A stretch of DNA of 64,000 bases from Limanda limanda (GCF_963576545.1 NC_083647.1:1715507-1779506); one strand, 5' to 3'. Counted from the stretch's first letter, positions 43,397-55,431 are shown. Translations and numbers: made by a program. Notes: generated by a model not told the origin, from the sequence alone.

Positions 43397-43513
43397 TGAC
43401 TCTGGTTTCTCTTCATAACGCACAAGTCTTTCGCCTTTTACTAAAGACTTCCGTGGAGAGGAACAAACATGAGTTGAATATATTTTTGGCAGGCTTTGCT
43501 TCATGGCTGAGCC
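43397..43513 (+). ncRNA. RNU5: U5 snRNA copy 55
   Basis: RNA is consensus; GAATATGACC after the PSE, shared with 44963 and 47312. Confidence 0.94.
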
Positions 43514-43689
43514 TTTTGAAATTGTGAAAAGTCAAAGAGCTGTCTAGGTCAGAAATCAAGCGTCTACAAAGGAGAGCTCGGGCGGAGGTGATAAGCAGCA
43601 GCCATCGTTATGCACACCTCCAAATGTGGCACCATATCAAGTGAGATTTGTGCCAAGAGCCTGTCGTGGGCATCCAACACTTGGGGATT

Positions 43690-43877
43690 ATCGCTTCTCG
43701 GCCTTTTGGCTAAGATCAAGTGTAGTATCTGTTCTTATCAGTTTAATATCTGATATGTCCTCTATATGAGGACTACATATTAAGCAGATTTTTGGCAAGA
43801 GGAGCAGAAATGTGGAGCTTGCTCCCTTCTCTCCACGCATCGACCTAGCATTGCAGTGCCGCTGGGAACGGTGCACT
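43690..43877 (+). ncRNA. RNU2: U2 snRNA copy 55
   Basis: Consensus; TGTCGTGGGC upstream. PSE A form. Confidence 0.96.
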
Positions 43878-44179
43878 CTGTTCTTACCCTGTAGAAAAGC
43901 AAACACTCAAGACCTGCTGGGAGACTTGGTGAGAAACCAGAGTCAGCTATTTGGACCCAATGTAAGTGGTTCAGGGATCTATCGCTTAAACAGGCTTAAA
44001 AGCCAATCACAGTAGTCAGGGCAGGAGCTAATAAAGACGTGTATAATTTTGGTTGCCAGATGGGGGCGGGGTGGGAATGTTGCATACTGGGCTCTGACAT
44101 GCGGAAAGAAAAGGCCTACCGTGAAGGTGGTGAATGTGACCGAGAGGCTCCACCGCTGCTCTCCAACACAGGGCCATGC

Positions 44180-44296
44180 TGACTCTGGTTTCTCTTCATA
44201 ACGCACAAGTCTTTAGCCTTTTACTAAAGACTTCCGTGGAGAGGAACAAACATGAGTTGAATATATTTTTGGCAGGCTTTGCTTCATGGCTGAGCC
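44180..44296 (+). ncRNA. RNU5: U5 snRNA copy 56, loop I edge variant
   Basis: C36A next to the conserved GCCUUUUAC loop; shared with 46529. Confidence 0.92.
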
Positions 44297-44472
44297 TTTT
44301 GAAATTGTGAAAAGTCAAAGAGCTGTCTAGGTCAGAAATCAAGCGTCCACAAAGGAGAGCTCGGGCGGAGGTGATAAGCAGCAGCCATCGTTATGCACAC
44401 CTCCAAATGTGGCACAATCTCAAGTGAGATTTGTGCCAAGAGCCTGGCGTGGACATCCAACACTTGGGGATT

Positions 44473-44660
44473 ATCGCTTCTCGGCCTTTTGGCTAAGATC
44501 AAGTGTAGTATCTGTTCTTATCAGTGTAATATCTGATATGTCCACTATATGAGGACTACATATTAAGCAGATTTTTGGCAAGAGGAGCATAAATGTGGAG
44601 CTTGCTCCCTTCTCTCCACGCATCGACCTAGCATTGCAGTGCCGCTGGGAGCGGTGCACT
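44473..44660 (+). ncRNA. RNU2: U2 snRNA copy 56, PSE changed
   Basis: U54G, U72A (IIb mismatch), G118U, A179G; the PSE core CACC is CACA. Possibly weakly expressed. Same as 46822. Confidence 0.91.
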
Positions 44661-44962
44661 CTGTTCTTACCCTGTAGAAAAGCAAACACTCAAGACCTGC
44701 TGGGAGACTTGGTGAGAAACCAGAGTCAGCTATTTGGACCCAATGTAAGTGGTTCAGGGATCTATCGCTTAAACAGGCTTAAAAGCCAATCACAGTAGTC
44801 AGGGCAGGAGCTAATAAAGACGTGTATAATTTTGGTTGCCAGATGGGGGCGGGGTGGGAATGTTGCATACTGGGCTCTGACATGCGGAAAGAAAAGGCCT
44901 ACCGTGAAGGTGGTGAATATGACCGAGAGGCTCCACCGCTGCTCTCCAACACAGGGCCATGC

Positions 44963-45079
44963 TGACTCTGGTTTCTCTTCATAACGCACAAGTCTTTCGC
45001 CTTTTACTAAAGACTTCCGTGGAGAGGAACAAACATGAGTTGAATATATTTTTGGCAGGCTTTGCTTCATGGCTGAGCC
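44963..45079 (+). ncRNA. RNU5: U5 snRNA copy 57
   Basis: RNA is consensus; GAATATGACC after the PSE. Confidence 0.94.
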
Positions 45080-45255
45080 TTTTGAAATTGTGAAAAGTCA
45101 AAGAGCTGTCTAGGTCAGAAATCAAGCGTCTACAAAGGAGAGCTCGGGCGGAGGTGATAAGCAGCAGCCATCGTTATGCACACCTCCAAATGTGGCACCA
45201 TATCAAGTGAGATTTGTGCCAAGAGCCTGTCGTGGGCATCCAACACTTGGGGATT

Positions 45256-45443
45256 ATCGCTTCTCGGCCTTTTGGCTAAGATCAAGTGTAGTATCTGTTC
45301 TTATCAGTTTAATATCTGATATGTCCTCTATATGAGGACTACATATTAAGCAGATTTTTGGCAAGAGGAGCAGAAATGTGGAGCTTGCTCCCTTCTCTCC
45401 ACGCATCGACCTAGCATTGCAGTGCCGCTGGGAACGGTGCACT
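45256..45443 (+). ncRNA. RNU2: U2 snRNA copy 57
   Basis: RNA is consensus; CAAGACTTGC and GTCGGGGCAG in the 3' spacer mark the 2349-bp duplicate. PSE A form. Confidence 0.95.
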
Positions 45444-45745
45444 CTGTTCTTACCCTGTAGAAAAGCAAACACTCAAGACTTGCTGGGAGACTTGGTGAGA
45501 AACCAGAGTCAGCTATTTGGACCCAATGTAAGTGGTTCAGGGATCTATCGTTTAAACAGGCTTAAAAGCCAATCACAGTAGTCGGGGCAGGAGCTAATAA
45601 AGACGTGTATAATTTTGGTGGCCAGATGGGGGCGGGGTGGGAATGTTGCATACTGGGCTCTGACACGCGGAAAGAAAAGGCCTACCGTGAAGTTGGTGAA
45701 TTTGACCGAGAGGCTCCACCGCTGCTCTCCAACACAGGGCCATGC

Positions 45746-45862
45746 TGACTCTGGTTTCTCTTCATAACGCACAAGTCTTTCGCCTTTTACTAAAGACTTC
45801 CGTGGAGAGGAACAAACATGAGTTGAATATATTTTTGGCAGGCTTTGCTTCATGGCTGAGCC
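45746..45862 (+). ncRNA. RNU5: U5 snRNA copy 58
   Basis: RNA is consensus; the PSE reads GTGAAGTTGGTGAATTTG and ACACGCGG lies upstream. Confidence 0.93.
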
Positions 45863-46038
45863 TTTTGAAATTGTGAAAAGTCAAAGAGCTGTCTAGGTCA
45901 GAAATCAAGCGTCTACAAAGGAGAGCTCGGGCGGAGGTGATAAGCAGCAGCCATCGTTATGCACACCTCCAAATGTGGCACCATATCAAGTGAGATTTGT
46001 GCCAAGAGCCTGTCGTGGGCATCCAACACTTGGGGATT

Positions 46039-46226
46039 ATCGCTTCTCGGCCTTTTGGCTAAGATCAAGTGTAGTATCTGTTCTTATCAGTTTAATATCT
46101 GATATGTCCTCTATATGAGGACTACATATTAAGCAGATTTTTGGCAAGAGGAGCAGAAATGTGGAGCTTGCTCCCTTCTCTCCACGCATCGACCTAGCAT
46201 TGCAGTGCCGCTGGGAACGGTGCACT
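46039..46226 (+). ncRNA. RNU2: U2 snRNA copy 58
   Basis: Consensus; PSE A form. Confidence 0.96.
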
Positions 46227-46528
46227 CTGTTCTTACCCTGTAGAAAAGCAAACACTCAAGACCTGCTGGGAGACTTGGTGAGAAACCAGAGTCAGCTATT
46301 TGGACCCAATGTAAGTGGTTCAGGGATCTATCGCTTAAACAGGCTTAAAAGCCAATCACAGTAGTCAGGGCAGGAGCTAATAAAGACGTGTATAATTTTG
46401 GTTGCCAGATGGGGGCGGGGTGGGAATGTTGCATACTGGGCTCTGACATGCGGAAAGAAAAGGCCTACCGTGAAGGTGGTGAATGTGACCGAGAGGCTCC
46501 ACCGCTGCTCTCCAACACAGGGCCATGC

Positions 46529-46645
46529 TGACTCTGGTTTCTCTTCATAACGCACAAGTCTTTAGCCTTTTACTAAAGACTTCCGTGGAGAGGAACAAAC
46601 ATGAGTTGAATATATTTTTGGCAGGCTTTGCTTCATGGCTGAGCC
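46529..46645 (+). ncRNA. RNU5: U5 snRNA copy 59, loop I edge variant
   Basis: C36A, as in 44180. Confidence 0.92.
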
Positions 46646-46821
46646 TTTTGAAATTGTGAAAAGTCAAAGAGCTGTCTAGGTCAGAAATCAAGCGTCCACA
46701 AAGGAGAGCTCGGGCGGAGGTGATAAGCAGCAGCCATCGTTATGCACACCTCCAAATGTGGCACAATCTCAAGTGAGATTTGTGCCAAGAGCCTGGCGTG
46801 GACATCCAACACTTGGGGATT

Positions 46822-47009
46822 ATCGCTTCTCGGCCTTTTGGCTAAGATCAAGTGTAGTATCTGTTCTTATCAGTGTAATATCTGATATGTCCACTATATG
46901 AGGACTACATATTAAGCAGATTTTTGGCAAGAGGAGCATAAATGTGGAGCTTGCTCCCTTCTCTCCACGCATCGACCTAGCATTGCAGTGCCGCTGGGAG
47001 CGGTGCACT
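46822..47009 (+). ncRNA. RNU2: U2 snRNA copy 59, PSE changed
   Basis: Same four changes and CACA PSE as the copy at 44473. Confidence 0.91.
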
Positions 47010-47311
47010 CTGTTCTTACCCTGTAGAAAAGCAAACACTCAAGACCTGCTGGGAGACTTGGTGAGAAACCAGAGTCAGCTATTTGGACCCAATGTAAGTG
47101 GTTCAGGGATCTATCGCTTAAACAGGCTTAAAAGCCAATCACAGTAGTCAGGGCAGGAGCTAATAAAGACGTGTATAATTTTGGTTGCCAGATGGGGGCG
47201 GGGTGGGAATGTTGCATACTGGGCTCTGACATGCGGAAAGAAAAGGCCTACCGTGAAGGTGGTGAATATGACCGAGAGGCTCCACCGCTGCTCTCCAACA
47301 CAGGGCCATGC

Positions 47312-47428
47312 TGACTCTGGTTTCTCTTCATAACGCACAAGTCTTTCGCCTTTTACTAAAGACTTCCGTGGAGAGGAACAAACATGAGTTGAATATATTT
47401 TTGGCAGGCTTTGCTTCATGGCTGAGCC
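47312..47428 (+). ncRNA. RNU5: U5 snRNA copy 60
   Basis: RNA is consensus; GAATATGACC after the PSE. Confidence 0.94.
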
Positions 47429-47604
47429 TTTTGAAATTGTGAAAAGTCAAAGAGCTGTCTAGGTCAGAAATCAAGCGTCTACAAAGGAGAGCTCGGGCGG
47501 AGGTGATAAGCAGCAGCCATCGTTATGCACACCTCCAAATGTGGCACCATATCAAGTGAGATTTGTGCCAAGAGCCTGTCGTGGGCATCCAACACTTGGG
47601 GATT

Positions 47605-47792
47605 ATCGCTTCTCGGCCTTTTGGCTAAGATCAAGTGTAGTATCTGTTCTTATCAGTTTAATATCTGATATGTCCTCTATATGAGGACTACATATTAAGC
47701 AGATTTTTGGCAAGAGGAGCAGAAATGTGGAGCTTGCTCCCTTCTCTCCACGCATCGACCTAGCATTGCAGTGCCGCTGGGAACGGTGCACT
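47605..47792 (+). ncRNA. RNU2: U2 snRNA copy 60
   Basis: RNA is consensus; spacer variants as in 45256. PSE A form. Confidence 0.95.
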
Positions 47793-48094
47793 CTGTTCTT
47801 ACCCTGTAGAAAAGCAAACACTCAAGACTTGCTGGGAGACTTGGTGAGAAACCAGAGTCAGCTATTTGGACCCAATGTAAGTGGTTCAGGGATCTATCGT
47901 TTAAACAGGCTTAAAAGCCAATCACAGTAGTCGGGGCAGGAGCTAATAAAGACGTGTATAATTTTGGTGGCCAGATGGGGGCGGGGTGGGAATGTTGCAT
48001 ACTGGGCTCTGACACGCGGAAAGAAAAGGCCTACCGTGAAGTTGGTGAATTTGACCGAGAGGCTCCACCGCTGCTCTCCAACACAGGGCCATGC

Positions 48095-48211
48095 TGACTC
48101 TGGTTTCTCTTCATAACGCACAAGTCTTTCGCCTTTTACTAAAGACTTCCGTGGAGAGGAACAAACATGAGTTGAATATATTTTTGGCAGGCTTTGCTTC
48201 ATGGCTGAGCC
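48095..48211 (+). ncRNA. RNU5: U5 snRNA copy 61
   Basis: RNA is consensus; altered PSE as in 45746. Confidence 0.93.
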
Positions 48212-48387
48212 TTTTGAAATTGTGAAAAGTCAAAGAGCTGTCTAGGTCAGAAATCAAGCGTCCACAAAGGAGAGCTCGGGCGGAGGTGATAAGCAGCAGC
48301 CATCGTTATGCACACCTCCAAATGTGGCACCATATCAAGTGAGATTTGTGCCAAGAGCCTGGCGTGGACATCCAACACTTGGGGATT

Positions 48388-48575
48388 ATCGCTTCTCGGC
48401 CTTTTGGCTAAGATCAAGTGTAGTATCTGTTCTTATCAGTTTAATATCTGATCTGTCCTCTCTATGAGGACTACATATTAAGCAGATTTTTGCCAAGAGG
48501 AGCAGAAATGTGGAGCTTGCTCCCTTCTCTCCACGCATCGACCTAGCATTGCAGTGCTGCTGGGAACGGTGCACT
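48388..48575 (+). ncRNA. RNU2: U2 snRNA copy 61, altered Sm site
   Basis: A66C, A75C, G106C (Sm site AUUUUUGC), C171U; 3' box GTACAAAAGC. PSE A form. Confidence 0.91.
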
Positions 48576-48877
48576 CTGTTCTTACCCTGTACAAAAGCAA
48601 ACACTCAAGACCTGCTGGTAGACTTGGTGAGAAACCAGAGTCAGCTATTTGGACCCAATGTAAGTGGTTCAGGGATCTATCGCTTAAACAGGCTTAAAAG
48701 CCAATCACAGTAGTCAGGGCAGGAGCTAATAAAGACGTGTATAATTTTGGTTGCCAGATGGGGGCGGGGTGGGAATGTTGCATACTGGGCTCTGACATGC
48801 GGAAAGAAAAGGCCTACCGTGAAGGTGGTGAATGTGACCGAGAGGCTCCACCGCTGCTCTCCAACACAGGGCCATGC

Positions 48878-48994
48878 TGACTCTGGTTTCTCTTCATAAC
48901 GCACAAGTCTTTCGCCTTTTACTAAAGACTTCCGTGGAGAGGAACAAACATGAGTTGAATATATTTTTGGCAGGCTTTGCTTCATGGCTGAGCC
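48878..48994 (+). ncRNA. RNU5: U5 snRNA copy 62
   Basis: Consensus. Confidence 0.94.
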
Positions 48995-49170
48995 TTTTGA
49001 AATTGTGAAAAGTCAAAGAGCTGTCTAGGTCAGAAATCAAGCGTCCACAAAGGAGAGCTCGGGCGGAGGTGATAAGCAGCAGCCATCGTTATGCACACCT
49101 CCAAATGTGGCACCATCTCAAGTGAGATTTGTGCCAAGAGCCTGGCGTGGACATCCAACACTTGGGGATT

Positions 49171-49358
49171 ATCGCTTCTCGGCCTTTTGGCTAAGATCAA
49201 GTGTAGTATCTGTTCTTATCAGTTTAATATCTGATATGTCCTCTATATGAGGACTACATATTAAGCAGATTTTTGGCAAGAGGAGCAGAAATGTGGAGCT
49301 TGCTCCCTTCTCTCCACGCATCGACCTAGCATTGCAGTGCCGCTGGGAACGGTGCACT
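49171..49358 (+). ncRNA. RNU2: U2 snRNA copy 62
   Basis: RNA is consensus; TTGGTTAGAAAC in the 3' spacer, shared with 50737 and 52301. PSE C form. Confidence 0.95.
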
Positions 49359-49660
49359 CTGTTCTTACCCTGTAGAAAAGCAAACACTCAAGACCTGCTG
49401 GGAGACTTGGTTAGAAACCAGAGTCAGCTATTTGGACCCAATGTAAGTGGTTCAGGGATCTATCGCTTAAACAGGCTTAAAAGCCAATCACAGTAGTCAG
49501 GGCAGGAGCTAATAAAGACGTGTATAATTTTGGTTGCCAAATGGGGGCGGGGTGGGAATGTTGCATACTGGGCTCTGACATGCGGAAAGAAAAGGCCTAC
49601 CGTGAAGGTGGTGAATGTGACCGAGAGGCTCCACCGCTGCTCTCCAACACAGGGCCATGC

Positions 49661-49777
49661 TGACTCTAGTTTCTCTTCATAACGCACAAGTCTTTCGCCT
49701 TTTACTAAAGACTTCCGTGGAGAGGAACAAACATGAGTTGAATATATTTTTGGCACGCTTTGCTTCATGGCTGAGCC
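49661..49777 (+). ncRNA. RNU5: U5 snRNA copy 63
   Basis: G8A and G96C; the latter breaks the outer pair of the 3' hairpin. Confidence 0.92.
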
Positions 49778-49953
49778 TTTTGAAATTGTGAAAAGTCAAA
49801 GAGCTGTCTAGGTCAGAAATCAAGCGTCCACAAAGGAGAGCTCGGGCGGAGGTGATAAGCAGCAGCCATCGTTATGCACACCTCCAAATGTGGCACCATC
49901 TCAAGTGAGATTTGTGCCAAGAGCCTGGCGTGGACATCCAACACTTGGGGATT

Positions 49954-50141
49954 ATCGCTTCTCGGCCTTTTGGCTAAGATCAAGTGTAGTATCTGTTCTT
50001 ATCAGTTTAATATCTGATATGTCCTCTATATGAGGACTACATATTAAGCAGATTTTTGGCAAGAGGAGCAGAAATGTGGAGCTTGCTCCCTTCTCTCCAC
50101 GCATCGACCTAGCATTGCAGTGCCGCTGGGAACGGTGCACT
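49954..50141 (+). ncRNA. RNU2: U2 snRNA copy 63
   Basis: Consensus; PSE C form. Confidence 0.96.
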
Positions 50142-50443
50142 CTGTTCTTACCCTGTAGAAAAGCAAACACTCAAGACCTGCTGGGAGACTTGGTGAGAAA
50201 CCAGAGTCAGCTATTTGGACCCAATGTAAGTGGTTCAGGGATCTATCGCTTAAACAGGCTTAAAAGCCAATCACAGTAGTCAGGGCAGGAGCTAATAAAG
50301 ACGTGTATAATTTTGGTTGCCAGATGGGGGCGGGGTGGGAATGTTGCATACTGGGCTCTGATATGCGGAAAGAAAATGCCTACCGTGAAGGTGGTGAATG
50401 TGACCGAGAGGCTCCACCGCTGCTCTCCAACACAGGGCCATGC

Positions 50444-50560
50444 TGACTCTGGTTTCTCTTCATAACGCACAAGTCTTTCGCCTTTTACTAAAGACTTCCG
50501 TGGAGAGGAACAAACATGAGTTGAATATATTTTTGGCAGGCTTTGCTTCATCGCTGAGCC
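50444..50560 (+). ncRNA. RNU5: U5 snRNA copy 64
   Basis: G109C in the 3' hairpin; 3' box with GTTAAAGA. Confidence 0.92.
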
Positions 50561-50736
50561 TTTTGAAATTGTGAAAAGTTAAAGAGCTGTCTAGGTCAGA
50601 AATCAAGCGTCCACAAAATAGAGCTCGGGCGAAGGTGATAAGCAGCAGCCATCGTTATGCACACCTCCAAATGTGGCACCATCTCAAGTGAGATTTGTGC
50701 CAAGAGCCTGGCGTGGACATCCAACACTTGGGGATT

Positions 50737-50924
50737 ATCGCTTCTCGGCCTATTGGCTAAGATCAAGTGTAGTATCTGTTCTTATCAGTTTAATATCTGA
50801 TATGTCCTCTATATGAGGACTACATATTAAGCAGATTTTTGGCAAGAGGAGCAGAAATGTGGAGCTTGCTCCCTTCTCTCCACGCATCGACCTAGCATTG
50901 CAGTGCCGCTGGGAACGGTGCACT
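50737..50924 (+). ncRNA. RNU2: U2 snRNA copy 64
   Basis: U16A in loop I of U2. PSE C form. Confidence 0.95.
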
Positions 50925-51226
50925 CTGTTCTTACCCTGTAGAAAAGCAAACACTCAAGACCTGCTGGGAGACTTGGTTAGAAACCAGAGTCAGCTATTTG
51001 GACCCAATGTAAGTGGTTCAGGGATCTATCGCTTAAACAGGCTTAAAAGCCAATCACAGTAGTCAGGGCAGGAGCTAATAAAGACGTGTATAATTTTGGT
51101 TGCCAAATGGGGGCGGGGTGGGAATGTTGCATACTGGGCTCTGACATGCGGAAAGAAAAGGCCTACCGTGAAGGTGGTGAATGTGACCGAGAGGCTCCAC
51201 CGCTGCTCTCCAACACAGGGCCATGC

Positions 51227-51343
51227 TGACTCTAGTTTCTCTTCATAACGCACAAGTCTTTCGCCTTTTACTAAAGACTTCCGTGGAGAGGAACAAACAT
51301 GAGTTGAATATATTTTTGGCACGCTTTGCTTCATGGCTGAGCC
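51227..51343 (+). ncRNA. RNU5: U5 snRNA copy 65
   Basis: G8A and G96C. Confidence 0.92.
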
Positions 51344-51519
51344 TTTTGAAATTGTGAAAAGTCAAAGAGCTGTCCAGGTCAGAAATCAAGCGTCCACAAA
51401 GGAGAGCTCGGGCGGAGGTGATAAGCAGCAGCCATCGTTATGCACACCTCCAAATGTGGCACCATCTCAAGTGAGATTTGTGCCAAGAGCCTGGCGTGGA
51501 CATCCAACACTTGGGGATT

Positions 51520-51707
51520 ATTGCTTCTCGGCCTTTTGGCTAAGATCAAGTGTAGTATCTGTTCTTATCAGTTTAATATCTGATATGTCCTCTATATGAG
51601 GACTACATATTAAGCAGATTTTTGGCAAGAGGAGCAGAAATGTGGAGCTTGCTCCCTTCTCTCCACGCATCGACCTAGCATTGCAGTGCCGCTGGGAACG
51701 GTGCACT
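51520..51707 (+). ncRNA. RNU2: U2 snRNA copy 65
   Basis: C3U only; PSE C form. Confidence 0.95.
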
Positions 51708-52009
51708 CTGTTCTTACCCTGTAGAAAAGCAAACACTCAAGACCTGCTGGGAGACTTGGTGAGAAACCAGAGTCAGCTATTTGGACCCAATGTAAGTGGT
51801 TCAGGGATCTATCGCTTAAACAGGCTTAAAAGCCAATCACAGTAGTCAGGGCAGGAGCTAATAAAGACGTGTATAATTTTGGTTGCCAGATGGGGGCGGG
51901 GTGGGAATGTTGCATACTGGGCTCTGATATGCGGAAAGAAAATGCCTACCGTGAAGGTGGTGAATGTGACCGAGAGGCTCCACCGCTGCTCTCCAACACA
52001 GGGCCATGC

Positions 52010-52126
52010 TGACTCTGGTTTCTCTTCATAACGCACAAGTCTTTCGCCTTTTACTAAAGACTTCCGTGGAGAGGAACAAACATGAGTTGAATATATTTTT
52101 GGCAGGCTTTGCTTCATCGCTGAGCC
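52010..52126 (+). ncRNA. RNU5: U5 snRNA copy 66
   Basis: G109C, as in 50444. Confidence 0.92.
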
Positions 52127-52300
52127 TTTTGAAATTGTGAAAAGTCAAAGAGCTGTCTAGGTCAGAAATCAAGCGTCCACAAAATAGAGCTCGGGCGAAG
52201 GTGATAAGCAGCAGCCATCGTTATGCACACCTCCAAATGTGGCACCATCTCAAGTGAGATTTGTGCCAAGAGCCTGGCGTGGACATCCAACACTTGGGCT

Positions 52301-52488
52301 ATCGCTTCTCGGCCTTTTGGCTAAGATCAAGTGTAGTATCTGTTCTTATCAGTTTAATATCTGATATGTCCTCTATATGAGGACTACATATTAAGCAGAT
52401 TTTTGGCAAGAGGAGCAGAAATGTGGAGCTTGCTCCCTTCTCTCCACGCATCGACCTAGCATTGCAGTGCCGCTGGGAACGGTGCACT
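52301..52488 (+). ncRNA. RNU2: U2 snRNA copy 66
   Basis: RNA is consensus; 2 bp are lost just before the start (TTGGGCT), moving the PSE to -58. PSE C form. Confidence 0.95.
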
Positions 52489-52790
52489 CTGTTCTTACCC
52501 TGTAGAAAAGCAAACACTCCAGACCTGCTGGGAGACTTGGTTAGAAACCAGAGTCAGCTATTTGGACCCAATGTAAGTGGTTCAGGGATCTATCGCTTAA
52601 ACAGGCTTAAAAGCCAATCACAGTAGTCAGGGCAGGAGCTAATAAAGACGTGTATAATTTTGGTTGCCAAATGGGGGCGGGGTGGGAATGTTGCATACTG
52701 GGCTCTGACATGCGGAAAGAAAAGGCCTACCGTGAAGGTGGTGAATGTGACCGAGAGGCTCCACCGCTGCTCTCCAACACAGGGCCATGC

Positions 52791-52907
52791 TGACTCTAGT
52801 TTCTCTTCATAACGCACAAGTCTTTCGCCTTTTACTAAAGACTTCCGTGGAGAGGAACAAACATGAGTTGAATATATTTTTGGCACGCTTTGCTTCATGG
52901 CTGAGCC
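52791..52907 (+). ncRNA. RNU5: U5 snRNA copy 67
   Basis: G8A and G96C. Confidence 0.92.
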
Positions 52908-53083
52908 TTTTGAAATTGTGAAAAGTCAAAGAGCTGTCTAGGTCAGAAATCAAGCGTCCACAAAGGAGAGCTCGGGCGGAGGTGATAAGCAGCAGCCATC
53001 GTTATGCACACCTCCAAATGTGGCACCATATCAAGTGAGATTTGTGCCAAGAGCCTGGCGTGGACATCCAACACTTGGGGATT

Positions 53084-53271
53084 ATCGCTTCTCGGCCTTT
53101 TGGCTAAGATCAAGTGTAGTATCTGTTCTTATCAGTTTAATATCTGATATGTCCTCTATATGGGGACTACATATTAAGCAGATTTTTGGCAAGAGGAGCA
53201 GAAATGTGGAGCTTGCTCCCTTCTCTCCACGCATCGACCTAGCATTGCAGTGCCGCTGGGAACGGTGCACT
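53084..53271 (+). ncRNA. RNU2: U2 snRNA copy 67
   Basis: A80G (U-G wobble in IIb), shared with 6782. PSE A form. Confidence 0.95.
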
Positions 53272-53573
53272 CTGTTCTTACCCTGTAGAAAAGCAAACAC
53301 TCAAGACCTGCTGGTAGACTTGGTGAGAAACCAGAGTCAGCTATTTGGACCCAATGTAAGTGGTTCAGGGATCTATCGCTTAAACAGGCTTAAAAGCCAA
53401 TCACAGTAGTCAGGGCAGGAGCTAATAAAGACGTGTATAATTTTGGTTGCCAGATGGGGGCGGGGTGGGAATGTTGCATACTGGGCTCTGATATGCGAAA
53501 AGAAAAGGCCTACCGTGAAGGTGGTGAATGTGACCGAGAGGCTCCACCACTGCTCTCCAACACAGGGCCATGC

Positions 53574-53690
53574 TGACTCTGGTTTCTCTTCATAACGCAC
53601 AAGTCTTTCGCCTTTTACTAAAGACTTCCGTGGAGAGGAACAAACATGAGTTGAATATATTTTTGGCAGGCTTTGCTTTATGGCTGAGCC
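53574..53690 (+). ncRNA. RNU5: U5 snRNA copy 68
   Basis: C106U in the terminal loop. Confidence 0.93.
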
Positions 53691-53866
53691 TTTTGAAATT
53701 GTGAAAAGTCAAAGAGCTGTCTAGGTCAGAAATCAAGCGTCCACAAAGGAGAGCTCGGGCGGAGGTGATAAGCAGCAGCCATCGTTATGCACACCTCCAA
53801 ATGTGGCACCATATCAAGTGAGATTTGTGCCAAGAGCCTGGCGTGGACATCCAACACTTGGGGATT

Positions 53867-54054
53867 ATCGCTTCTCGGCCTTTTGGCTAAGATCAAGTGT
53901 AGTATCTGTTCTTATCAGTTTAATATCTGATATGTCCTCTATATGAGGACTACATATTAAGCAGATTTTTGGCAAGAGCAGCAGAAATGTGGAGCTTGCT
54001 CCCTTCTCTCCACGCATCGACCTAGCATTGCAGTGCCGCTGGGAACGGTGCACT
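53867..54054 (+). ncRNA. RNU2: U2 snRNA copy 68
   Basis: G113C after the Sm site. PSE A form. Confidence 0.95.
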
Positions 54055-54356
54055 CTGTTCTTACCCTGTAGAAAAGCAAACACTCAAGACCTGCTGGTAG
54101 ACTTGGTGAGAAACCAGAGTCAGCTATTTGGACCCAATGTAAGTGGTTCAGGGATCTATCGCTTAAACAGGCTTAAAAGCCAATCACAGTAGTCAGGGCA
54201 GGAGCTAATAAAGACGTGTATAATTTTGGTTGCCAGATGGGGGCGGGGTGGGAATGTTGCATACTGGGCTCTGACATGCGGAAAGAAAAGGCCTACCGTG
54301 AAGGTGGTGAATGTGACCGAGAGGCTCCACCGCTGCTCTCCAACACAGGGCCATGC

Positions 54357-54473
54357 TCACTCTGGTTTCTCTTCATGAAGCACAAGTCTTTCGCCTTTTA
54401 CTAAAGACTTCCGTGGAGAGGAACAAACATGAGTTGAATATATTTTTGGCAGGCTTTGCTTCATGGCTGAGCC
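54357..54473 (+). ncRNA. RNU5: U5 snRNA copy 69
   Basis: G2C, A21G and C23A. Confidence 0.92.
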
Positions 54474-54649
54474 TTTTGAAATTGTGAAAAGTCAAAGAGC
54501 TGTCTAGGTCAGAAATCAAGCGTCCACAAAGGAGAGCTCGGGCGGAGGTGATAAGCAGCAGCCATCGTTATGCACACCTCCAAATGTGGCACCATATCAA
54601 GTGAGATTTGTGCCAAGAGCCTGGCGTGGACATCCAACACTTGGGGATT

Positions 54650-54837
54650 ATCGCTTCTCGGCCTTTTGGCTAAGATCAAGTGTAGTATCTGTTCTTATCA
54701 GTTTAATATCTGATATGTCCTCTATATGAGGACTACATATTAAGCAGATTTTTGGCAAGAGGAGCAGAAATGTGGAGCTTGCTCCCTTCTCTCCACGCAT
54801 CGACCTAGCATTGCAGTGCCGCTGGGAACGGTGCACT
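54650..54837 (+). ncRNA. RNU2: U2 snRNA copy 69
   Basis: RNA is consensus; 3' box GTACAAAAGCAGACA. PSE A form. Confidence 0.95.
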
Positions 54838-55138
54838 CTGTTCTTACCCTGTACAAAAGCAGACACTCAAGACCTGCTGGGAGACTTGGTGAGAAACCAG
54901 AGTCAGCTATTTTGACCCAATGTAATGGTTCAGGGATCTATCGCTTAAACAGGCTTAAAAGCCAATCACAGTAGTCAAGGCAGGAGCTAATAAAGACGTG
55001 TATAATTTTGGTTGCCAAATGGGGGCGGGGTGGGAATGTTGCATACTGGGCTCTGACATGCGGAAAGAAAAGGCCTACCGTAAAGGTGGTGAATGTGACC
55101 GAGAGGCTCCACCGATGCTCTCCAACACAGGGCCATGC

Positions 55139-55255
55139 TGACTCTGGTTTCTCTTCATAACGCACAAGTCTTTCGCCTTTTACTAAAGACTTCTGTGGAG
55201 AGGAACAAACATGAGTTGAATATATTTTTGGCAGGCTTTGCTTCATGGCTGAGCC
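55139..55255 (+). ncRNA. RNU5: U5 snRNA copy 70
   Basis: C56U; PSE with GTAAAGG. Related to 230 and 4927. Confidence 0.93.
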
Positions 55256-55431
55256 TTTTGAAATTGTGAAAAGTCAAAGAGCTGTCTAGGTCAGAAATCA
55301 AGCGTCCACAAAGGAGAGCTCGGGCGGAGGTGATAAGCAGCAGCCATCGTTATGCACACCTCCAAATGTGGCACCATCTCAAGTGAGATTTGTGCCAAGA
55401 GCCTGGCGTGGACATCCAACACTTGGGGATT

